From: Neoarius graeffei
Taxonomy: Eukaryota > Chordata > Actinopteri > Siluriformes > Ariidae
Reading direction: 5' to 3'
DNA: 64,000 nucleotides
Assembly: GCF_027579695.1 (NCBI RefSeq)
Contig: NC_083587.1
Location: 5,320,001 to 5,384,000, forward strand
The first letter of the stretch is position 1, and each line of letters starts with the position of its first letter. Below the pieces are notes generated by a model that was not told where the DNA came from, made no database searches, and saw only the letters and a list, made by a program, of their open reading frames with translations. The translations under genes were made by a program, and so were the position numbers. This document shows, in pieces, positions 20,938 to 30,433 of the stretch.

Positions 20938-21240
20938 TGGCTGAAAGGAGTTGAGGGGGATACTGAGAGGGCTTTTTGTGACCTTTGAAAAACATCTCTC
21001 AATCGGACATGGCGGGGAATACGATGTGAAACGACACAGGCTCGCAGAGACTCACAAGAAACGTGTGCAACAGAAAGAAATGTCTAAATCTATGGATGCT
21101 TTCCTCTGACCTAAAAACGAGACTCTAGCTGACAAAGTGACTGCGGCAGAGGTGACGAGTGTGTACCACACTGTCCAACATGCAATATCATATTGGGCAG
21201 GAGATTGTGGCACAAAGCTGTGGTTGTGAGTTAAGAGACT
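20938..21240 (+). pseudogene. hAT transposase, second part of BED exon
   Basis: After the right ATTTG copy the frame continues with codons for WLKGVEGDTERAFCDL. A TGA with a small indel at 20986-20990 follows, then in another frame SIGHGGEYDVKRHR and ETHKKRVQQKEMSKSMDAF, another stop, and ADKVTAAEVTSVYHTVQHA up to about 21225. There a TGAGTT could be an old splice donor. Cys and His residues are placed as in a BED finger (CDL, then HR and TH). No catalytic domain follows before the element ends at 21718. Confidence 0.7.
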
Positions 21241-21726
21241 TTTTTCTACTGTTTCTGTGGTGCTGAACCACTACAATTCCTGTTAATCCACTGAAAACTA
21301 AATGGAGGCTTGTCACTATTCCTGCTGTACTGATGCACTGCAAAGCCTCAGACTTAATATTATATTATGATTGATTTAAAGTGAATAAATTGTAATGGAA
21401 AATAAATAAAATTGAGTAGCTTCAGTAAATCATAAGTGGAAGTGTGTCTGTCAAGTCATTGAATGGTCAAAATATTATGAATGTTTATTAAAAAAAACAC
21501 ACATTTGGTGGCCTGTTCATGACCATACATCACCAATAACAGCAGAATAGGGTATTATTGATATACCATGTAAGGTAGTATGTGCTAGAAATGGGTAAAC
21601 CACTATCTGTGAGTCTTCCAGCGGCCGGCGCGGCACAGTGGGGGCGGCGTCCCACATTGTCCCTCAAAAACATACCCCTTGTCCCCCCCCTTGGGCTTAT
21701 GAGCAGGTGGTCACCCTACCCACAGT

Positions 21727-21984
21727 GCAAACAGGCAATACAATAAATAAAAAACAGAATAATTGAAATAAACAACTCAAACAGTATAAACACTCTAGAT
21801 AAGAACTAGACATAGACTAAACACTCATATATAAGCAAATAAACATTCAAGGGCACTTGAGGTATACATGGATGCAAACGCCGCGCCTTTTGGTGGATGC
21901 CGTCTTTTTCATGGCTGTCTGGGGGACTTGTGTGAATCGTGCAGATCCGATGAGGTTTTTTTTTTTTTTTTTGGGGGGGGGCGT
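21727..21984. other. LINE 3' remainder and poly-T/poly-G tract
   Basis: Continuation of the 11160-11510 unit past the hAT duplication, AT-rich with AATAAATAAA, then a T15-G9 run near 21958-21981. No coding content. Confidence 0.5.
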
Positions 21985-22266
21985 TGGAGTGTCTGATTAA
22001 AATTTCATCAAAGTAAATTCTGTATTAAAATTACTAAATAAGCAAATGCCGTTACAGTCCATGAAACAAAGGAAGTATAAGTATGAGAAGAAAACAGTAA
22101 ATCAGAAAGCTGCGCACGTAAAGCCAATTGCCTGCGCGCCATTATCTGCTGCTGGCTGCACTTCACTGCACGCGCAAGGATTTCCATCAGTCCAACGTAA
22201 TGGGATTTTGTGTCGCGCCTGGTCTTTTTGCAAGAGAGGTAAGGTTCTTCTTCTTTCTTCTTTGAT

Positions 22267-25245
22267 TCATCCATTGTCTTGCAACATTGGTGATGCCATG
22301 ACAAAATGTGTTCTCCAGTGCACTCTGTCATTCATCACTCTCACCAGTTCTACATCGTTCAGACAGGTTTCTTCCTTGATAAGTTGCCTCAAGGTACTAC
22401 GAGGGCGACCAATCCTACATTTACATTCTGGCTGCCACAACAAGAGCTTTCCAGCAGGTTCATTGCTATGCATCACATGACCAGCCAGTGCTAGGCGTCG
22501 TTGTTGGATCACTTCGCTAATGCGTGGAAGAGAACCATACAGTTGGGCGTTCGTAATATGTTCCTTCCAGGATACCCCATATATGGCTCGTAACATCTTG
22601 GTATATGTGCCATCTAATCTGACTGTTCTTGAATGGTTTAACGTCCAGGAATCTGAACCATACAATAGTATGGTTTCAACACACGATTTGAATACCTTCA
22701 TTCTTGTCAACTTTTGGATTGGGGACTTCCAGACTCTAGCTAGGGAATGTAGTGCTCCCCAAGCTTGGCCAATACACTTGTTAATGTCCACATCACAGTT
22801 AGTATATCCACCAAGGTATTTGAAGTCCTGTACCCTTTCAATAACAGAGTCATCTGATGCATATAGAGGGCCAAATGATGGAGCGTTCAGATGCATATAC
22901 TTCGTTTTATCCACGTTCAAACATAATCCAATGGATTTACAGGCAACTTCAACATGCTGTAAGAGATCTTGTGCTTGAGCAAGTGAGTCGTCGAAAAGAG
23001 CAATATCATCAGCATAGTCTAGATCAGCTAACTTTTTAGCTGGATAAGGTCTACTACGCCGTCTGCTTAGGGTAAGGCCATCAGTGTCACCGATGGTGGT
23101 ACGGAGAGCATAATCCAAACATATGATAAACAAGAATGGGGCAAGTGGATCCCCTTGAAGAACACCAGTGTTGATAAGGAAGCTATTGGTCATTCCATCA
23201 GGTGTGATGACTTGGGCAGAGGTATTCGTGTATATGACTCTGACTGCTTCAACAATTTCTTCAGGTATACCGTACGCTGAGAGAATCTGTAGCATTTTCT
23301 CCCTATTGATCGAGTCAAATGCCTTTCTGAAATCAATGAATATAATCACAGCTTCTTTAGTAAAGTTTTGTAACTCTTCTACTATACGGCGGACGGCAAG
23401 AATGTGAGAAGTGGTCGAGCGGCCCGGCCTGAAACCGTTTTGATTCTCTCTTAATACACTGTCAATAACAGGTCGAATTCGGTTCAGAATGCAACGGCTG
23501 AAAACTTTAGAGGCAATTTGTGACAAAGCAATACCGCGGTAGTTATCTGGAAGTCGCAGATTGCCCTTTTTAGGCACAGGTACGAGACCAGAAAAGCCCC
23601 ATTCTTCAGGCCGACTGCCGAAGTATGTCCAATTACAAAACTTGCGCAGTTGCTTTCTAACTTTAGGTAATTTCCAAAACTCTGGTGGTAATCCATCCAA
23701 CCCAGGAGCTTTTCCGTTTTTCATCGATTTAAGGGATGAATCAACCTCAGCTTGTGTGAGTTCTCCTGTTGGAATTTCTTGAAAGTTGTCAAAAATCTTT
23801 TCAATAGGCTGATCAACTCCAACATTTGTGCTTTGATCGACGTTGAGGAGGTTGCAAAAATGGGTTTCCCAAACTTTTAAGGGGTCGTCTCCCTCAATGC
23901 ATATAGTGTTGTTAGTCTTCTTGCCTGATAATTGCTTGACAAGATCCCATGCAGTCTTGATGGAGGAGGGGGCAGCAGGGGTGTCAAACGTTCTGAGGAT
24001 ATCATTGATGCGATTCTCTTCTAGACTATCGTAGGCTCTACGGAGGATATCCTGTGTCGATTGAATTTGGTTCGTAGGTGCTTGCAAAGTAGCTTGTCGG
24101 GCAGCTATAACATCTGCATGATCACAGGTAGCTTTAGCAGGTCGTGGCTTTGGGGGGAGATGCTCACCCCCAACTTTATTTGCAATACTGACAAATGAAG
24201 AGTAGTTTTGCTCCTCTTCTGGAAGGCTTTCAAATTGTCTGGTAATACTGGAATCAATATTCAGAGCAAGTTCGCTATCGTTAACCAAGGCTTTCCAGTA
24301 GAGCTTCTTTTTCATCATTTTCCTAGTTACACATAGGCTGAGTTTCACAAACATGGAGACGATCCGATGATCACTCCCTACCGGATTGGATGTCGAGAAG
24401 GCTTGGCAATCTCTAACACTGTTTCGCCATCTTTTACGGTATAAACAAAAATCAATCTGCGACAGGACATTTTTTGGAGAACGATATGTCCAAAGTTTTC
24501 TGGCTGATTTGCGAAACGACAGGTTTCCAACGATTAGGTTGTGCTGTTCAACAAAAGCATGCAACAGCTGACCATTACGATTCATGGATTTATGCAGTGA
24601 AAAAACATTGTTCAACTGAGCATTGAAATCTCCTAATATAAGCATATAGTGTTGTGGGATAGATTCAACAACGTTATTTAGCTTTGCATAGAACTCTGCA
24701 GCTACTTCTTCCAGTAGACTGTTATGAGGTGCATAGCAGGATACAATGACAGTTTTTGGATTCCCTTTGAAAGTAGCAGCTATTATGCGGCTATCATATT
24801 TCTTAACTGACTTGAGAAGCGGTAGCAACTTCCTCTGGATGCAGAAACCAACACCCCCAATTGCAGCACCACAAACATTTCTAGTGGCAGACAAAGAGAA
24901 TAATGTGGTTGAACCAAGGTTACATGTGATGATGTCAGGATCACTTTCGGAGTGAACTTGGCGATGTTCCTGGATACAAGTCACTGATATGTTTTGATCT
25001 TTCATGAGCTTGTCTTGCTCAACACGTGGTGACGTGGTACGAAGAGTTCTACAATTCAAGGTAGAAACTATATACGAAGAAGTTGGTCGAGAAAAGCCCC
25101 CTTTCAGTTTCAGACGATCGGTATTCGGCCTTTCCGGGGACTTTGAGTGCGAATCGTCATATGATGCTGGTGGAGCATTGTCTGACTGTATGAGAGCTGG
25201 AGAATCAAGGGCTTTAACCTTGGAGCTGTTAATTGACTTTATCAT
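22267..25245 (-). CDS. RTE-type LINE polyprotein: endonuclease and reverse transcriptase
   Basis: 992 codons without interruption. Endonuclease at about residues 60-310: VSTLNCRTLRTT, CIQEHRQVHS, VSCYAPHNSLLEE, MLILGDFNAQL and NPVGSDHRIVSMF. RT at about 480-780: MKNGKAPGLDGLPPEFWKL, DNYRGIALSQIASKVFSRC, ENQNGFRPGRSTTSHILAV, IFIDFRKAFDSINREKML, GVLQGDPLAPFLFIICLDYA and ADLDYADDIALF (YADD). The C-terminal region has ETILLYGSDSWTL and QRRLALAGHVMHS, a segment typical of RTE-like proteins. The enzyme nicks target DNA and copies its own RNA. All catalytic motifs I know are present, so this copy could still be, or recently have been, active. Confidence 0.85.
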   Translation of the reverse strand: MIKSINSSKVKALDSPALIQSDNAPPASYDDSHSKSPERPNTDRLKLKGGFSRPTSSYIVSTLNCRTLRTTSPRVEQDKLMKDQNISVTCIQEHRQVHSESDPDIITCNLGSTTLFSLSATRNVCGAAIGGVGFCIQRKLLPLLKSVKKYDSRIIAATFKGNPKTVIVSCYAPHNSLLEEVAAEFYAKLNNVVESIPQHYMLILGDFNAQLNNVFSLHKSMNRNGQLLHAFVEQHNLIVGNLSFRKSARKLWTYRSPKNVLSQIDFCLYRKRWRNSVRDCQAFSTSNPVGSDHRIVSMFVKLSLCVTRKMMKKKLYWKALVNDSELALNIDSSITRQFESLPEEEQNYSSFVSIANKVGGEHLPPKPRPAKATCDHADVIAARQATLQAPTNQIQSTQDILRRAYDSLEENRINDILRTFDTPAAPSSIKTAWDLVKQLSGKKTNNTICIEGDDPLKVWETHFCNLLNVDQSTNVGVDQPIEKIFDNFQEIPTGELTQAEVDSSLKSMKNGKAPGLDGLPPEFWKLPKVRKQLRKFCNWTYFGSRPEEWGFSGLVPVPKKGNLRLPDNYRGIALSQIASKVFSRCILNRIRPVIDSVLRENQNGFRPGRSTTSHILAVRRIVEELQNFTKEAVIIFIDFRKAFDSINREKMLQILSAYGIPEEIVEAVRVIYTNTSAQVITPDGMTNSFLINTGVLQGDPLAPFLFIICLDYALRTTIGDTDGLTLSRRRSRPYPAKKLADLDYADDIALFDDSLAQAQDLLQHVEVACKSIGLCLNVDKTKYMHLNAPSFGPLYASDDSVIERVQDFKYLGGYTNCDVDINKCIGQAWGALHSLARVWKSPIQKLTRMKVFKSCVETILLYGSDSWTLNHSRTVRLDGTYTKMLRAIYGVSWKEHITNAQLYGSLPRISEVIQQRRLALAGHVMHSNEPAGKLLLWQPECKCRIGRPRSTLRQLIKEETCLNDVELVRVMNDRVHWRTHFVMASPMLQDNG

Positions 25246-25492
25246 AACATTTTCGATTGGCTTCCGACAGGACGGATAATATGCGGCTCGTCACACCTGC
25301 ATATAGCAGTAATTCCCTGACTGAACTATTGGACCCTGGCCGTTGACTGTACAGTTCTTCCGCCCAGCGACATGTGCCCTCCACCGTTGTCTCAAGTTGA
25401 GATCCTCCGCTGGAGAGCTGTACTGCCTTGCTGCCCCCCAAGGCAGGTACCATAGCCCTGTTAGCCATCACAGGTTTAACATCAGGCGGCAC
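25229..25492 (-). CDS. RTE-type LINE short ORF1
   Basis: 87 codons (MPPDVKPVMANRAMVPALGG ...), overlapping the ORF2 start by 17 bases in a different frame. RTE elements often have such a small poorly conserved frame before ORF2. No domain recognised. The first codons come from or next to the SINE junction, so the real start may be a later Met (MANRAMVPAL). Confidence 0.45.
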   Translation of the reverse strand: MPPDVKPVMANRAMVPALGGSKAVQLSSGGSQLETTVEGTCRWAEELYSQRPGSNSSVRELLLYAGVTSRILSVLSEANRKCYDKVN

Positions 25493-25627
25493 AGTGGTGT
25501 AGTGGTTAGCGCTGTTGCCTCACAGCAAGAAGGTCTGGGTTTGAGCCCCGTGGCCGGCGAGGGCCTTTCTGTGTGGAGTTTGCATGTTGTCTGCGTGGGG
25601 TTGCTCCGGTTTCCCCCACAGTCAAAA
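25485..25627 (+). mobile_element. SINE fragment, tRNA-related head
   Basis: The first 143 bases of the GGCGGCACAGTGGTGTAGTGG family: A-box GTGGTGTAGTGG, B-box-like GGTTTGAGCCC. The 3' part is missing. Same family as the copies at 43447 and 55271. Confidence 0.8.
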
Positions 25628-26376
25628 GAGATAAGGTTAACCATATTATTTGATCTTCTAATCATATAATTTCTATCTTCTAATCATATAATTTCTACTA
25701 TTTGCACTGTGTAATGTTTAGGTAGTCCTAATGTGTCATTACTTCTTATAATAACTATGTCAAGTTCATCTGTAAGACATAGTGCTAGCTAGCACATTAG
25801 TGCTACATTTTAGATGATTGTAGCAAAAATACAGGCGGATATTTTTTAACCTTGTTTGTTGCATCAGGCAGTTTAATAGCATTCTGGATAGACTAGCACT
25901 ATCTTGTCCTGTAATATTTTAGTAGCAGCCTATATCCAACTCTACCCCCTTTCCAAAGTTTAGCCTGATGCTAATGTTAGGTTAGGACTTGAGCTAGTTT
26001 GAGGCTATCAGCTTGTTGACGTCCGAACAGTAACGAGCCGCTGGTCTTGGCTTTTTTGCGAATGCAACCAGAAGTGACAAGTGAAGAACTGAGTTATTTT
26101 CAATAGCACTTAGCCTACCACCATAAGGGCAAGGAACTGATGTCTGGGCTTATCTTAACAGACCGCACTGCTGTTGATACATTTTGACTGTACATTTTAG
26201 TGCTGAAGGATGTTATTTTAGGGCGCATTGAGAAAGGGGGGCAGAGTGAAGTGAACTAGGCTATTTTACATGCTGTTCTGATACAGTAGAAGGTCTAGGG
26301 TAACCGGACATCCTGGTTTCAGATGTCTGGTCGCTTTATGCTACATTATGGCTAAAATGTGCAACTTTTCATTTGC
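25628..26376. other. no gene seen
   Basis: AT-rich, no frame or repeat recognised. A lone TAGGGTAACCGGACATCC at 26297 resembles the hAT termini at 5056 and 11511 but has no partner. Confidence 0.4.
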
Positions 26377-26501
26377 AGAATGAGAGAATTTGATGAGAGC
26401 GAGGCACTTACAGTGCAGAAAGTAGATGAGGGCTGTGTAACTGGTCTTGGTTACAGGTTGAAATGGAGATTGAGGTCAAGACAGCCAAACACAAATTCAA
26501 A

Positions 26502-26787
26502 ATGTCAGACTTTTTCAAAAAATTTGAAAAAAAAGGGATATGCTAAATGTACTTTCTGCATGAAGGAGATCAATTATGGTAACAAGGGGGTGCATGCTCT
26601 GTTGAATCACTGCCAGAGTGCTATACACACACAGAGAGTGGCTACCATCATATCTACCCAAAATGTGGCCCAGCTCCTCTGTCAAGACAAACCAGCTACC
26701 AGCCAAAGTCAGGCCCCTACAGCAGACAGAATAAGGGAAAGTGTAGAGCTCCCGATTCCAATGTGTGATCACATTGCCAATGCAGAG
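26502..26787 (+). pseudogene. BED-type zinc-finger exon of the hAT-like gene
   Basis: The likely true start is ATG at 26502 (MSDFFKKFEKK), a frame that meets the main reading only across an eight-A run near 26527-26534. The open frame then gives GYAKCTFCMKEINYGNKGVH, ALLNHCQSAIH and a Gln/Ser-rich linker. It ends HIANAE exactly at a GTGAGT donor; the next exon starts in phase 0 at 27923. Confidence 0.7.
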
Positions 26788-26963
26788 GTGAGTGTGTGTG
26801 TGTGTGTGTGTGTGTGGGTTGAAGACTAGTTACCGGTAAACAAAATTAACAAGAAGTTTAGTGGACATGATGAGGACAGGATACTCTGAAAGCAAATTAT
26901 GAGATGGTAACTTTCTATGTTAAACTACGATATAATTGCATCACCTCTGAAAAATATCATTAA

Positions 26964-27822
26964 AGGAAAAGGCAACTTTTGTACAAAATCACCACAAATA
27001 GATAGATAAATATATAAAGTAATCGATCATGGAATTTATAGAGAAAGAACAGACCGCATAACAGTATCTTTTAACTTTTAATAATATGGGCTTGCGCTGA
27101 GCTCAGCGAAGATGCGTTCCGCCATATTGATCTACTGCGTGACATCATGCGGCCCACCACTGAAAAGAACTCTTCAGTGCTTCATGGTAATAAGGTAAAA
27201 AACCAGTACAATCACTTCTTCAAAGTTTCACCAAATGGTTTTATTTATGCAACTTAAAGCTCATAATACTGTATAACTTTGGTTGAGTAAAAACACAGAG
27301 CAAAAACATGGCTGAATCCTGAATGACTACTATTTGGATTTGTCCTACCAAGCCTACTGCGCATGCATGAAGCGGCTCGGCTCGGTTTTCCCTTTCGGGC
27401 ACTCTCGTTTTCTGTTAGAATTTGGTAAAGAAAAAAATAAATAAATATTATTTACCAGCTTACCGGGTCCATGAACATAAATCTGACAGCTGACAAGGTC
27501 GGGATATAAACGAATCAAATACAAGCCACCCGCCGGGACTCCTAATCACAGTGATCTGCTTGTAAACACTGTTTTCATGGGCCCAGTGACGTCACAGATC
27601 AGAGGGAGGCGCATTAACGAAAGATTCTGATTGGTTTATAGTTGCCCACAATCTCAAAATGGCTGCCTCCTCCAACTTCGACTCCTCTGTGTCAATTCAT
27701 GATTTCAAAGTTAAAAATATTTTTTCATGTTCGATATATAATGGAAATAATTAACGGAATTGATTATGTATATGTTTTTCTCCTATTACACAACTGGTTT
27801 TGTACAAAAGTTGCCTTTTCCT
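26964..27822. mobile_element. TTAA MITE in an intron of the hAT-like gene
   Basis: The ends are AGGAAAAGGCAACTTTTGTA and its inverse, flanked by TTAA at 26960-26963 and 27823-27826. 859 bp, no coding content; the 27642-27881 frame crosses its right end and is not a gene. The target type is the same as in the 12283-13011 palindrome, but the TIR differs. Confidence 0.85.
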
Positions 27823-27969
27823 TTAAGCTACTTCAAATGAATATAGATGAACAAAATGACTTTAAAATGAAAACTAATTGAGTAATTTATGCCTTTTTCC
27901 TCTTCATTTTTTTTCTCTCCAGGCAATGGTCCTAGCAGTTATTGCTGAGCATTATCTTCCTCTCAAAAT

Positions 27970-27970
<1 letters not shown>

Positions 27971-28044
<74 letters not shown>

Positions 28045-28073
28045 CGATCGATCGATCGATCGATCGATCGATC
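27971..28073. repeat. (GATA)n/(GATC)n microsatellite tail
   Basis: Pure GATA units followed by GATC units at the 3' end of the minus-strand LINE; some LINEs of this group end in such short tandem units. Confidence 0.9.
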
Positions 28074-28362
28074 TTTATTGTCCCCTCAAGGGAAATTTGT
28101 CTTCACCAACTGTCAGACTTGGAACAACTACAACATATAAGTACAATAAAGACATAACCAACCTTAAACATTGAACAGATATAAAATGTGTACACACAGA
28201 CAGAAGACATTCAGACAAAACAAGCGACAGGCATCAAGACATTGAACAGATATCAAATCAAATATACTCACTTAGACAAGAAACCATTCAGACAGTAGAC
28301 CTACAACATATATACCTGCATCAGACAGACCATCACTATTTACAAGGAAAGTCCGTACAGGG

Positions 28363-28672
28363 TTACTGGGGGAGGCAGTTTAGTGCATGGATGGCAGACG
28401 GTACAAAGCTCTTACTAAAACGTGCCCGTCTCCATCTTAAAGTCCTATACCTGCGACCAGATGGGAGCAATGTGAAAAGTGGGTAAAGAGGGTGATTGTG
28501 GTCTTTAATTATTGACACTGTGAGGCGTGTGACAGCTTTGAGGTTGATCTCAGTAAGGTTGCATGTGGGGTGGTGAATGATTTTGGATGCTGTGTGTGTG
28601 AGTTTTCTCAGTTTGTTTCTGTTGGAGGTGGAGAGCATATTATAGAAGCAGGGTGAACAGTACAATAGAATA
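28363..28672 (-). pseudogene. LINE C-terminal part
   Basis: Reads MYCSPCFYNMLSTSNRNKLR, KIIHHPTCNL and LYPLFTLLPSGRRYRTLRWR, the typical C-terminal end of this LINE group, ending near 28363. 28074-28360 is the 3' untranslated part, starting with ATCTTTATTGTCCCCTCAAG. Confidence 0.75.
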
Positions 28673-29234
28673 GACCCTTTTCAGTCACGTGACCTTCGTA
28701 AATGCGACCACCATTTTGGACATGTAGCGGACTTCGGCTCGAATTGGTTTGAATGCGAGAAAGGCGACAAACGGAGAACATACAAGAAAAAGGAGCGAGA
28801 TGCAGAAAACACCTTCGCTATCCAGCGACGTAGGGCATTTACAGGGCGAGCAGAGGGAGAAATAACAACAGTAATGACACATTAGCAACGCCGTACAGAA
28901 ATAACGGTTTATGGCACAGACCCTTTCGGTTCTCGCTCATCTAGCTGCTACAATGACTGCTTAGACTGCAACAATAATACCTAACACACATTTAAGTATC
29001 CGTCGTAAAGACGTGAAACTCGTCGAGTGACGAGTGTGTTCATTGATAAGCTAACACAATCTAAAAGTAGACATACCATCACACTGCCCTGGCGCTGTGT
29101 ACAGTTTCCCTTCTATGGTTTGTGCACTCACTTGTTGCCATTAATTTCTCCAACCGTTGTGACAGATTACAGGGAACGGCCTGGATTTAAGAGACAAATA
29201 CATGTTCCTCTTATTTTGAACACTTATTTGTAGG

Positions 29235-29612
29235 CAGTGCTTAATTTGTAAAGTGGGAGGTCCCGGAGCGCAGAGGATGAGCGGCTCCGGAGCGGAAAAA
29301 AAGAGGAGAGGAGAGGGGAGTGTGGCGCTGCGCTTCTGGGCATGTTTTGTAATAACACTGCAAATTAAGTTCATCTGCAGATATTTTGTGGATGTCGTTT
29401 CATGAGAGAAATCACCAACAAGACAGATATCAAAATCAGACATTAACACTAAATAAACTTGCATTTTTTTATTTAATTATTATTATTATTATTATTTTGT
29501 TACATAGTCAAAAGAGGTGTCGGATCACCGGATCCAGTGTAAATAGCTGCCGGAGCCAACGCCCGAGGTTCCGGAGCGCGCTCCGGCTTGTTCCCCCTCA
29601 AATTAAGCGCTG
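29235..29612. mobile_element. hAT MITE inside the THAP element, 378 bp
   Basis: The ends are CAGTGCTTAATTTG and the inverse CAAATTAAGCGCTG, with an exact 8-bp duplication TTTGTAGG at 29227-29234 and 29613-29620. It has subterminal CCGGAGCGC on both sides and no coding content. Confidence 0.9.
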
Positions 29613-29802
29613 TTTGTAGGACACTGCCTCTGATCTGTCCTACAGTCTACCAACAGCAAAGGAACACAACGCTAACTAATAGCTACTACAGAAGAACAAA
29701 GAGGTTACAATGGGTTATTTTAGCCTGTTTGGTTACACACTTGCCGCCACAGAATGTTAACAGCAATGCAATGCCTTTTCTGGCTAATTTTATTCGTCTT
29801 AC

Positions 29803-29950
29803 CTCCAATAAAGTGGTCACTACACAAGCGTTGGTATGCCGCTATCCATCTTCTCCGTCGGTCAGCATCTACCGGGATCCGATAAAATGATAACCCTTGC
29901 CTTGTTTGTTGATGGTTACTACATCCAGGTGCACAACAATATAGTGACAT
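29803..29950 (-). pseudogene. THAP zinc-finger exon
   Basis: ATG at 29950 starts MSLYCCAPGCSNHQQTRQ, then LSFYRIPVDADRRRRWIAAY and LCSDHFIGG, ending at a GTAAGA donor (29801-29802). The C-x2-4-C, Trp and CSDHF features are those of a THAP domain. The stretch between the Trp helix and CSDHF is shorter than usual, suggesting an internal deletion. No transposase body was found in the element. Confidence 0.7.
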
Positions 29951-30077
29951 GATGGAAGTCTTGCTGAAAATAAACACTTTCTTTGCTGCCGTTCCTCAAT
30001 GTTGGCTGTGGTAAACTACTGGTAGTACACGTCCAAAATGGCAGCCGCGTTTGTCGTGACGTCACGTGAAAAGGGTC

Positions 30078-30431
30078 CATAGGCTGGATGATGCTGGAGT
30101 ACAGAAGGGACAGGAGGTGAGGGGCGACAGAGAAAGCACTGAGCTTGCGGATGACATAGAGCCTTTGTTGAGACCTCTTGTGGATGTTAGTGATGTGTTG
30201 ATCAAATGTCAGCTTATTGTCTATAGTGAGTCCCAGGTACTTGAAATGGCTGACCTGTTCAACCTTCTGATTATGGATGAGAGTGGAGGGCAGAACAATG
30301 GTGTCTGAATTGTGAAATACCATTACCTTTGTTTTTGCCACATTGAGTTCCAGAAAATTATCTGTACACCACTGGGTAAAAAGAGAGATAGATGATTGAT
30401 AGGCCGTGACAGAATCATTGTTGCTCAGCAA
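30078..30431 (-). pseudogene. LINE reverse transcriptase, later part
   Basis: Reads VTAYQSSISLFTQWCTDNFL, LNVAKTKVMVF, KYLGLTIDNKLTFDQHITNI and HLLSLLYSSIIQP, the palm/thumb end of the same RT. It breaks at 30077 where the THAP element enters and resumes at 28665 with YCSPCFYNMLSTSNRNKLRK. Confidence 0.75.
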
Positions 30432-30433
30432 AC

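Larger units (their letters stand above)
11511..21718 (+). mobile_element. hAT element expanded to 10.2 kb by nested insertions
   Basis: Left end TAGGGTGACCACCTG and right end the inverse CAGGTGGTCACCCTA. The 8-bp duplication CCCACAGT (11503-11510, 21719-21726) is exact. Without the 8991-bp insertion at 11942-20932 the element is about 1.2 kb. It carries only the first coding part of a BED-finger transposase, so it is an internally deleted copy. Its termini match the family at 5056-7518. Confidence 0.85.
21985..25492 (-). mobile_element. RTE-type LINE with uninterrupted ORF2
   Basis: Minus-strand LINE: short ORF1 at 25229-25492, overlapping ORF2 (22267-25245) by 17 bases, then about 280 bases of 3' sequence. 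A small ORF1 overlapping ORF2, the YADD reverse transcriptase and the conserved C-terminal segment fit the RTE/RTEX group. The exact 3' end and target duplication were not resolved. A SINE fragment abuts its 5' end. Confidence 0.75.
28673..30077 (-). mobile_element. THAP-domain DNA transposon remnant
   Basis: Inverted ends GACCCTTTTCA with CACGTGAC close inside on both sides. ATAG is shared at the junctions, but a full target duplication was not resolved. It splits the LINE between SIIQP and the YCSPCF part. A minus-strand THAP exon suggests the P superfamily, though Kolobok elements also use THAP. Confidence 0.65.

Noticed and set aside
26297-26340. TAGGGTAACCGGACATCC as a possible left TIR of the hAT-like gene
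   Set aside because: Resembles the TAGGGTGACCA hAT ends, but I found no inverted partner or 8-bp duplication downstream of 39756.
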